This document shows positions 33,061-40,228 of a stretch of DNA of 44,285 nucleotides, in pieces. The position numbers and the translations under genes were made by a program. The DNA comes from Methanobacteriota archaeon (GTDB lineage Archaea > Thermoplasmatota > Poseidoniia > Poseidoniales > Thalassarchaeaceae): positions 27,336 to 71,620 of the forward strand of contig PBGH01000019.1 in the NCBI GenBank assembly GCA_002720055.1, in the 5' to 3' direction. The stretch's first letter is position 1; each line of letters starts with the position of its first letter. The notes beneath the pieces are model-generated. The model searched no databases. It was given only the letters and a program-made list of their open reading frames with translations, and was not told the DNA's origin.

Positions 33061-33972
33061 ATGTCGGCTAAAGCCGACGATCGTCAAACTATGGCAATAG
33101 CTCTGGTCGGAGCGACACTGCTGTCATTTGCTCCCCTTTTGTACATTCAGTCGGATACTAGCCCTCTAACCGGGGCCTTCTTCAGGATGATATATGCTCT
33201 CCCAATCCTAATATTGCTGATTCTGATTCTTAAACAAAATGACCCTAGGGACAGACACTTTCGATTCCTCGCATTTGTTGCTGGAATTCTCCTAGCAATC
33301 GATTTCGTGGGCTATCATAGTGCTATAGATTACATTGGAAGTGGAATAGCAACATTGATCGGAAACTCCCAAGTTATCATAGTCACTATTTGTAGTTGGA
33401 TTCTATTTGGTGAACGTCCGAATAGATTTATTCTACTTTCTCTCCCAGTAGTGATTCTCGGTCTATTGCTTATCTCTGGTATTTGGGATAATGACCCATA
33501 TGGTTCAGATCCGGTTAAGGGTGTAATCGGGGGAATAGTTGCGGCAATTTTCTACTCCTCCTTCCTGATATTATTCAGATTTTCAAATAGAATTCAAGCC
33601 CCCTCAGTCAATCTTCAGATGGATGCAACGGCTGGAGCTGCTTTCGGCTTGCTTGTAGTCGGCATCATGCCCCTTTCGAGTCTTGGGATAGAAAAAATAG
33701 ACTTCTCTATTTCATGGCCAGAACACGGCTGGCTGGTCATGCTATCACTGTCGTGCCAAGTTATTGGCTGGATCTCCATAGCATATGCACTTCCTCGCCT
33801 GCCGGCAGCCCATACATCATTCGCTTTACTTCTTCAGCCAGTTTTGACCATTCTATGGAGCATCATTATTTTATCAGAGACTCCGTCAACTCAGCAAGTT
33901 ACAGGAATGGCTCTGATTTTTTCCGCAATCATAGCTGTAACTCTATTTGGTAGAACGGAAAGATCCGATTAA
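33061..33972 (+). CDS. EamA/DMT-family membrane transporter
   Basis: The 303-aa protein has about ten hydrophobic segments arranged as two EamA repeats. The first includes LTGAFFRMIYALPILILL, HSAIDYIGSGIATLIGNSQ and WILFGERPNRF. The second ends in AHTSFALLLQPVLTILWSIIIL, with the ETPSTQQ turn. This family exports or imports metabolites such as amino acids; the substrate cannot be predicted. ATG 33061 is used. It lies 9 nt after the glutaredoxin gene, so it may ride on the bolA-grx transcript. The next 189 nt hold no gene I can support. Confidence 0.88.
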   Translation: MSAKADDRQTMAIALVGATLLSFAPLLYIQSDTSPLTGAFFRMIYALPILILLILILKQNDPRDRHFRFLAFVAGILLAIDFVGYHSAIDYIGSGIATLIGNSQVIIVTICSWILFGERPNRFILLSLPVVILGLLLISGIWDNDPYGSDPVKGVIGGIVAAIFYSSFLILFRFSNRIQAPSVNLQMDATAGAAFGLLVVGIMPLSSLGIEKIDFSISWPEHGWLVMLSLSCQVIGWISIAYALPRLPAAHTSFALLLQPVLTILWSIIILSETPSTQQVTGMALIFSAIIAVTLFGRTERSD

Positions 33973-34161
33973 GAACAATGTCTGTCCTCAGCCAACAGCC
34001 TACCGACCAACCTTCTGATAGGTGTACAGGAGAGAGATAATTGCGAGGGGATGGGATGCACTCTGCGAGAACCTTCGTCCTGTACGGTCGGAGCAGAGGG
34101 GCGGCAATAGTTAATCATTTTGAGAAAAGCAATTTTCTAAAATTGATAGTTTCCAACTCAA

Positions 34162-35175
34162 TTATTCAACAGTTAGAACCTCTGGACCCCCTTCAGAGAT
34201 GTAAGCTGTATGTTCAAACTGCCCCACTACACCGTTATCTACGTCTTTGAGAGCACTGTAAACCTCAAGGAACCTTATCGATGTTAGCTTCTTTATCATC
34301 GCCTTCCACTTCCTTCTCAATGACTCCTCGCTTTCCTCTGGGAATGGCTTCCCCAAGAGTGGATAAGCCCACCTCTCGGCAAATGGAAGTGTGCTATATC
34401 TCTCTTCGATATATCTGGCCATGGTCGCACCTAGTGGTTTCAGCTTCCCTTTAGATAGGGCCTTTCTGATCTGCACATTTCCCGTAACTCTGAGAATATT
34501 TGAAGATCCCGAGGGCGGAATATTCTCAATCATTCCACTTTTTCCCGTAGTATTGAATGGTTCTACGGCGTAAACTCCGCCAACCTCGACTTCGCCCTTG
34601 TAATTGGGATTATTTGGTCCGCATGTGTACATTGGAATAGAAACTCCTGAATGTAGATTCCACCTTTCCATCTTATGCCCGCTAAGATTCCTAATTGGCG
34701 CAAAACCAGCATCCACCGATACTTGCTCTGCAGCTTCTCCCACAACATGCCAAGGAGTTCCCGGATGCATTTTTTCTATTGCCGCATCTCTAGCCTCCTT
34801 TGCCGCCCTAATTTGATCCGTGTGCTCTCCACCGTTCCCAACCTCGATCGTCATTGCATTATCTCCCAGAGCTCCTTTGATGTGAACTCCCACATCGAGT
34901 TTGACCAAATCTCCTTTCTGAAAGACCATTTCACCTTCGAACCCTTCTGGGGGGACCAGTTCTGTGTTCGACGTGTAGTGAGCTGCGATCTCATTAACTG
35001 AAATTGTAACGGGAAATGCAGCTTGGCCACCATGCCTTCTGATGAATCTCTCCGCTGACTCTATCACATCTGACCAGGGTTTTCCAGCTACAATCTCTCC
35101 TTTTATTCCCTCTAAGGTTCTTCTAGCAACATGACCTGCATCTCGCCATTGCTTCAAGTCATCTTCTTCCACCAT
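34162..35175 (-). CDS. map: Methionine aminopeptidase, type II
   Basis: Removes N-terminal Met from new proteins. All metal ligands are in the expected order: Asp in VKLDVGVHIKG, Asp in ALGDNAMTI, His in LSGHKMERWNLHSG, Glu in YAVEPFNTTGKSG, and Glu in VGQFEHTAYI near the C-terminus. The extra domain between the last two marks the archaeal/eukaryotic type II. The end GGPEVLTVE is canonical. It is 337 aa, slightly longer than the usual ~295. Its start lies inside the end of the Sua5/YrdC gene (22-nt overlap), so the genes are co-transcribed. Confidence 0.95.
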   Translation of the reverse strand: MVEEDDLKQWRDAGHVARRTLEGIKGEIVAGKPWSDVIESAERFIRRHGGQAAFPVTISVNEIAAHYTSNTELVPPEGFEGEMVFQKGDLVKLDVGVHIKGALGDNAMTIEVGNGGEHTDQIRAAKEARDAAIEKMHPGTPWHVVGEAAEQVSVDAGFAPIRNLSGHKMERWNLHSGVSIPMYTCGPNNPNYKGEVEVGGVYAVEPFNTTGKSGMIENIPPSGSSNILRVTGNVQIRKALSKGKLKPLGATMARYIEERYSTLPFAERWAYPLLGKPFPEESEESLRRKWKAMIKKLTSIRFLEVYSALKDVDNGVVGQFEHTAYISEGGPEVLTVE

Positions 35176-35756
35176 GCTAGCACTTCCTCCGAACTGATCT
35201 TACCTTCTCTGATAACCTCTATCCGCATTGACTCAGGTGAATCCCAGACCGTGTGCCATGCTATCAAAGTACTGGGCGCTCCGCCTTCGCAAACCCCTCC
35301 AATCCCTAACACAGGTACTTGTGGAGAAGACAATTGTTTTGCTGCCAAGATACAATTCAGCAACGGCTCTTCTCCAGAGACATTCGCACTGGTGGCAGTG
35401 AGTGGACCGGTACTTTCTATGAGTTCCCTAGCTTTAGTATCGGAAACGACCCTTATTGCAACCTTCTCTCCTCCAAGACGGGAATCCATCTTTCGGTGAG
35501 GTTTTAGCATAATTGTAAGAGATCCATCGGGAAAAGAATTCAGGATCAACCCCACATCTTCTGGAATCTCTACAATTTCACTAGCTTGGTCTAGACTAGA
35601 AACTCCGAGACTTACAGGATTTTCACTTGATCTACCTTTGATCTTGAATAACATGTCCAACGCATTAGTTGTTGGAATACATCCTAAGGCGGGAAGAGTT
35701 GATGTTGGATAAACAATACAACCCTCTGAAAGAACAAAATCAATCGCTCTATCCAT
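35154..35756 (-). CDS. Sua5/YrdC-family threonylcarbamoyl-AMP synthase
   Basis: The 200-aa protein matches the YrdC fold that makes threonylcarbamoyl-adenylate for t6A37 tRNA modification: CIVYPTSTLPALGCIPT, MLFKIKGRSSENPVSLGVS, SLTIMLKPH and TATSANVSGEEP. Length fits the single-domain TsaC form rather than Sua5. Typical TsaC reads PTET-x-YGLG where this reads PTSTLPALG, so it may be a YciO-like relative rather than the functional t6A enzyme. It starts 8 nt after the RDD gene and overlaps map, placing it in a tight operon. Confidence 0.85.
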   Translation of the reverse strand: MDRAIDFVLSEGCIVYPTSTLPALGCIPTTNALDMLFKIKGRSSENPVSLGVSSLDQASEIVEIPEDVGLILNSFPDGSLTIMLKPHRKMDSRLGGEKVAIRVVSDTKARELIESTGPLTATSANVSGEEPLLNCILAAKQLSSPQVPVLGIGGVCEGGAPSTLIAWHTVWDSPESMRIEVIREGKISSEEVLAWWKKMT

Positions 35757-35764
35757 TTTCCAGC

Positions 35765-36340
35765 CTACCGAACGTGCCTTCTACTAGCCGGAGGAAGAGA
35801 ATTTGCATGAGCTACTATTGTTCCATTTCTGAGATCAAGATTTGATTGATGCGTGTGCCTTTGAGAAATTCTGGCAATCTCATAAAGTACGATATACCAA
35901 CCAATAATTGGTATTAGATATAGCAACTTTCCCGCTGATCGCTTATCCCACATCTTACTTGTGACCTCAGAACCATCTTCACTTACTATTGCTATTCCGA
36001 ACATCTTCTGGCCCAGGGATCTGGAAAATGTTAATCCAGTTACCCTCCAATATAACCAGAGGGTTGTAATCAAGATTAGTGCATAAGCAGCAGCGTAATG
36101 GAAATCTCTTGAAGCCCAAAGTGAAAGATTCAGGAAATTCTGGATCATCCCATTTGTAGCGAGAGAAAGTATCGAGTAGACAATAATTACATCAACCACG
36201 AAAGCAACAACTCTTCTTGTCCAAGACGATAATATCGCCCCATCTGGAACAGACCAATGATCTTGACTTTGAGAAACAATTGCCTTTGCAAGAGTCCCTC
36301 CTCCATGGATGGAAATCGGAGAGTCATGATCTTCCATCAT
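35765..36340 (-). CDS. RDD-family membrane protein
   Basis: The 191-aa protein has the RDD signature: LSSWTRRVVAFVVDVIIVYS in the first membrane segment, then two more segments, with SRSLGQKMFGIAIV between the second and third. The soluble N-terminus is about 40 residues. RDD proteins are poorly characterised; some act in ion or solute transport. It starts (ATG 36340, or the adjacent ATG 36337) 6 nt after the helicase stop and precedes the Sua5/YrdC gene by 8 nt. Confidence 0.85.
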   Translation of the reverse strand: MMEDHDSPISIHGGGTLAKAIVSQSQDHWSVPDGAILSSWTRRVVAFVVDVIIVYSILSLATNGMIQNFLNLSLWASRDFHYAAAYALILITTLWLYWRVTGLTFSRSLGQKMFGIAIVSEDGSEVTSKMWDKRSAGKLLYLIPIIGWYIVLYEIARISQRHTHQSNLDLRNGTIVAHANSLPPASRRHVR

Positions 36341-36346
36341 ACGACC

Positions 36347-38305
36347 TCATGCTGTACCGAGAAGATGCCATGCCTCAAGCTTCCTATTCCGAATATGTTC
36401 TATCCAGGACGCCCAGCTCTCATCATTCCTCAACGTTTCTGGATCACCTACAACCACCAAACCTCTCCTTGACCTAGTTAATGCTACATTTAGCCGCCTA
36501 GGATCAGATAGAAATCCTACATTTCCTTGCTTATTGGATCTAACACAAGAGAAGATAATCACATCTTTCTCTCTTCCCTGATATCCATCAACAGTTCTAA
36601 CCTCCACACTCTGTAGAGATTCAGGCATCATGTCCCTTATCGCTCTGACCTGTCCAGCATATGGTGTGACAATTCCGATATCCGAAAGATCAACTTCTCC
36701 ACCATCTACCAATCCAATTAGAATCTTCACAGTCCAAGACGCTTCTGCAGGGTTTTCCTTTGATGCCCCATCAGGGGAGATAACCTCGTCTCCATCTACA
36801 GGAACGAAAGCCATTGGAGACTCCCAATCCGGCCATAGCATTCCCACAGGTGCCTCCCTCTCTTCAGCACTTACTCCGTCTTCTAACATCCCTTGATAGA
36901 AATGAGCATTTGGAAATTCAGATATTGATGGATGCATTCTGTATTGAGTATTAAGTAGTTTAGGCTCAATCCCCATGTCTATCAAACGTTCGAAAAGAGA
37001 TTTGCTTAGACCCCCATCCTCGGCTCTTTTTGAAATAACGGTCGGTGGAAGCTGCTTGTGGTCCCCGATAAGCACAATCTGCCTAGAACCTCTTACTAGA
37101 GGGACGAGTGATGCAGGCTCTGTTGCCTGTGTAGCCTCGTCAATAAGCACCCTTGAGAATCTCCTGCCATCGAGTAAATCGTGACCTGAGCCTATGCAAG
37201 TACAACAAAGAACTTGACATCTATCTAGGATATCGTCCCTGATTTCTCTCTCAATTCTTCGTACCTGCTTCCACCCCCTACTAAGATCCCTGTGAGCTAG
37301 ACCTTTTTCTTTGCCTCCCCTCATACCTTTTATCCTCCTAGCCAATTTTTCATTTCTTTCGATTTCTTCAACTAATTCTCTATTTAACTCATGTATTTCC
37401 ATTTGAGCATCCATTGTAGCCTTCCTCAAATTTTCTCGAACCTTGACAGGTTGACCTAATCTAACTGCCCTGACTCCAAGCTCTAGCAATCCCTCCAATA
37501 AGTTGTCAACAGCTACGTTGGAGTCGGCCACAGCTAATATTGTGCCATAGTCTTGCTTGGCCCATGCCTCCAGAACTCTGACAGCTGTGTAGGTCTTACC
37601 AGTACCCGGTGGACCCTGGATTAAAGTCAACCTACTATGGATTGCATGTTCGGAAGCCTCTCTCTGCGCTCTATTCAAACCACTTGCTAGAGTTGTATTT
37701 TGGGACCTAACTCCTCCCATTTCAGGGATTAGTGACGCAGTCCCGGATGGATCATGCACCATTCCCAACAACAGGTCTCTAAGTGGGACACCGCCATCTT
37801 CCTCGAAAATCATGTTCAGGGCATCTCTCATCCTATCAAATGCAACTCTATTTGCACCTCTATCCATCCTCCAAGTTCCACCTCTAAGCCCCGAGGGAGC
37901 TTCAGGAAGTACTACCCTAATCGCCCCTCGAGACCTGTCGCTGACAATCGCCTCTATCGGCTTCTCTTTCAGAGGGTTGGATCTACTCAGCATTACTATA
38001 TCTCCCTGCCTAAATCTGTGACTTCCAAAGCTCCCTCCAGATTTTGGCCTAAGCTTGACAATTCTCTGGCCAAATAACCATCCATCGGTCTTTGCAACGA
38101 GTCCAAACAGAGCAATACCATTAGCTTCTAGCTTCTTATCTGGCCAGTCTTTCAATCTTTTCTCAGTCATAGCTAACTCATCTTCAAGCTCCCATCTGAT
38201 TAGTCTCAGATAAGCCTCATGATAATCCTGGCTTCTCTTGAATCGACTGGATACCGTTACCCGCGACTTGGCCACAGAGGGCCCGTCACACCCAGCCTCT
38301 ATCAC
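36347..38305 (-). CDS. SF1B helicase, UPF1/IGHMBP2/DNA2-like
   Basis: A 652-aa superfamily 1 helicase. All motifs are seen: Walker A GPPGTGKTYT (about 231), Ia AVADSNVAVDNL, II LIDEATQATE, III LIGDHKQLPP, IV LLNTQYRMHP, V TVDGYQGREKDVIIFS and VI RLNVALTRSRRGLVVVG. An OB-like N-terminal region and a coiled-coil insertion (helical, Glu/Arg-rich, between Ia and II) match the UPF1-like 1B and stalk elements. It probably translocates 5'-3' on RNA or DNA. The GTG start at 38305 gives the first gene of the helicase-RDD-Sua5-map operon. Confidence 0.93.
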   Translation of the reverse strand: MIEAGCDGPSVAKSRVTVSSRFKRSQDYHEAYLRLIRWELEDELAMTEKRLKDWPDKKLEANGIALFGLVAKTDGWLFGQRIVKLRPKSGGSFGSHRFRQGDIVMLSRSNPLKEKPIEAIVSDRSRGAIRVVLPEAPSGLRGGTWRMDRGANRVAFDRMRDALNMIFEEDGGVPLRDLLLGMVHDPSGTASLIPEMGGVRSQNTTLASGLNRAQREASEHAIHSRLTLIQGPPGTGKTYTAVRVLEAWAKQDYGTILAVADSNVAVDNLLEGLLELGVRAVRLGQPVKVRENLRKATMDAQMEIHELNRELVEEIERNEKLARRIKGMRGGKEKGLAHRDLSRGWKQVRRIEREIRDDILDRCQVLCCTCIGSGHDLLDGRRFSRVLIDEATQATEPASLVPLVRGSRQIVLIGDHKQLPPTVISKRAEDGGLSKSLFERLIDMGIEPKLLNTQYRMHPSISEFPNAHFYQGMLEDGVSAEEREAPVGMLWPDWESPMAFVPVDGDEVISPDGASKENPAEASWTVKILIGLVDGGEVDLSDIGIVTPYAGQVRAIRDMMPESLQSVEVRTVDGYQGREKDVIIFSCVRSNKQGNVGFLSDPRRLNVALTRSRRGLVVVGDPETLRNDESWASWIEHIRNRKLEAWHLLGTA

Positions 38306-38394
38306 GATTACTTGAGAGAGCTCAGGAACAACCCTCTAACTTATTCCAGTGAGGATTAAACGCTTGTGTACCTCGAGGAGGCTGTCCGAGGGGG

Positions 38395-39525
38395 ATGCGG
38401 ATGGTATTTGATAAATTCAAATCATGGAGAAACGCTACTCCTAAGGGAGAAATTTGTCCTTCTTGCCAGCATGTGAACCAAGAAGGAACCAAAGTATGTA
38501 CAAGATGCTATTATCAGATTGACAGAGCAGCCTTCCAACAGGATTCAGATATCGGAGACACTGAGTCTTCCGATCTACTAGATGAGTTAATGAGCTCATT
38601 AGAGAAAGAGGAGATATCGGAAGAACCAGCTCCACCTTCATTTGCTATGGACGATCTAACTGTCGAGGTAGCCCAGTATGAAGATGGGGAGGAGATTTTA
38701 CTGAATAGCCAACCAGACCTAGCTTCAATGATTAAACCAACAGAAGCCGTTGAAGAGGAAGATTACGAATTGACTTCAGAGGATATTCCACTTTACGTAA
38801 AAAAATTCGAGGTTCCGGAGAATCAGGAAGAGGTTGAAGATGAAATTGAGATACAAAAGATAGAGCTAATCCATCCAAATGCCGAGACTCCCGAATTCGT
38901 GAATCAGGTTCCAGCTAGTGAAATACCAGAAGTAAGCAGCGTGTCCAATGAGGAATTAGATACGCAATCCTTGACACCTGGTGACTTTGACGGAGATGGA
39001 AAAGTTGACGAGTTTGAGGCCGCATTTGCGAATGAAAGAAAGGAACCTGCTAGACCCATTACGCAGATTCCATCTGCCCCATCTTTAGACATTCCAAATA
39101 TAGAAGCGAAACCGACCCCGTCACATGAAAAAAAGGAAGACGGAGAAGGAGATGTAGAGCAGCGGATTCCTTCTGCACCAGTATTCCATTCTGAGGGATA
39201 CAGCGAGAATGGTTTAGATGTCAATGAAGTAAAAACGTCTTTCTGGCCATGGCACCAAGAGGATGAATGGGCTGCACCAGAAATAATCAAACAACTTCAA
39301 GCTGCTATAACATCAGCTAAGGAGCATAATATAGCACAGGCAACAGTACTTCTCGATGAAGTTGGCCCTCATCTCGGCAATCGCACCTCTTTGATTTATT
39401 CGGTTGGCAGATTGTTAATGTCGATTGGTAGAGATAGGGAGGCAAAAAGGATGGTCGAATCCGCAAATGATTCCTTCCCAGATAACGAAGACGTCCAAAG
39501 AGCAATGGAGAAACTCATTTCTTAA
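38395..39525 (+). CDS. Zinc-ribbon protein with acidic linker, EF-hand loop and helical C-terminus
   Basis: This 376-aa protein starts with a zinc ribbon (CPSC, then CTRC; Cys21, 24, 35, 38). A long Glu/Pro-rich disordered stretch follows. Near residues 199-210 is one EF-hand-like calcium loop, DFDGDGKVDEFE. Another proline-rich linker leads to a helical C-terminal part that looks TPR-like (AAITSAKEHNIAQATVLLDEVGPHL, then YSVGRLLMSIGRDREAKRMVESA). There is no membrane segment. I do not know the family as a whole; an adaptor or scaffold is a reasonable inference. ATG 38395 or ATG 38401 may be the start; a GAGGGGG run touches the first and would suit the second. Confidence 0.75.
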   Translation: MRMVFDKFKSWRNATPKGEICPSCQHVNQEGTKVCTRCYYQIDRAAFQQDSDIGDTESSDLLDELMSSLEKEEISEEPAPPSFAMDDLTVEVAQYEDGEEILLNSQPDLASMIKPTEAVEEEDYELTSEDIPLYVKKFEVPENQEEVEDEIEIQKIELIHPNAETPEFVNQVPASEIPEVSSVSNEELDTQSLTPGDFDGDGKVDEFEAAFANERKEPARPITQIPSAPSLDIPNIEAKPTPSHEKKEDGEGDVEQRIPSAPVFHSEGYSENGLDVNEVKTSFWPWHQEDEWAAPEIIKQLQAAITSAKEHNIAQATVLLDEVGPHLGNRTSLIYSVGRLLMSIGRDREAKRMVESANDSFPDNEDVQRAMEKLIS

Positions 39526-39547
39526 CCCCGGGTCTACACGCAATACT

Positions 39548-40144
39548 ATGCGTAGGACCACCGTGGCACGTCCAATGCAACGGAGGGCAACTTCTTCAAT
39601 TAGAGTCGACGAAGGCCTCGTTCTTCGACCGGCGTCCAAGAGATACATACCTGAAATCATAGAGGCCTTTAATGAGACTTGGCCTGATGTCATGAGGGCA
39701 ATGCCATGGATAAACCCCGATAGGGATACAAAATCACAGATAGAGAATTTTATTCTTGATACTGAGAGAAAGGGAAGGGCCGGCCTACTCCATCATTGGT
39801 GCATGATCCGACCTTGGGATGGATATGTGGTAGGATTGTTGGGCTTTGACAGAGTTACCAGATCAGAAAGAGCGGTTTGGAATCTTGGTTATTGGGTCAG
39901 AAGCTCAGAACAGAGGCATGGATACGCTAGAAGGAGTATTGAAGCTTCACTCCATTGGCTCGCCCAGACTGGAAAAATATTGGTGGAAGTCAAGGTAGAT
40001 CCAAACAATAACCCCGGACTAAAGACTGTGGAGATGATTCTTAAAAAATGGGGGGGTGAAAGGTGTGTGTCTGGCGACTCTGCAATTACTGTTGCTGGAG
40101 TACGAACTTTACACCATTGTCATCTGATCGAAATAGGTGCCTAA
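39548..40144 (+). CDS. GNAT-family acetyltransferase (RimJ/RimL type)
   Basis: From ATG 39548 the 198-aa protein begins with a short basic tail, then the RimJ/L pattern LVLRPASKRYIPEIIEAFNE. Next come GLLGFDRVTRSERAVWNLGYWV and the acetyl-CoA-binding RSSEQRHGYARRSIEASLHWL, then an EVKVDPNNNPGLKTVEMILKKWG ending. The usual Q/RxxGxG/A loop appears as EQRHGYA. These enzymes acetylate protein N-termini or small amines; the target is unknown. The open frame upstream is a poor extension into the preceding gene. Its stop is 84 nt before aceE. Confidence 0.85.
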   Translation: MRRTTVARPMQRRATSSIRVDEGLVLRPASKRYIPEIIEAFNETWPDVMRAMPWINPDRDTKSQIENFILDTERKGRAGLLHHWCMIRPWDGYVVGLLGFDRVTRSERAVWNLGYWVRSSEQRHGYARRSIEASLHWLAQTGKILVEVKVDPNNNPGLKTVEMILKKWGGERCVSGDSAITVAGVRTLHHCHLIEIGA

Positions 40145-40228
40145 TGTCATTGGCACCTCATGCATGCAAGACGACCCATTCAAAAAACACCCCTCTTCTG
40201 GAAAATTGTCCTACGGGGCTGTGATACC

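Noticed and set aside
33973..34161. Small gene or RNA in the EamA-map gap
   Set aside because: A 69-codon frame starting at 34041 runs into antisense of map and has no features; no convincing hairpin set or box C/D motif was found.
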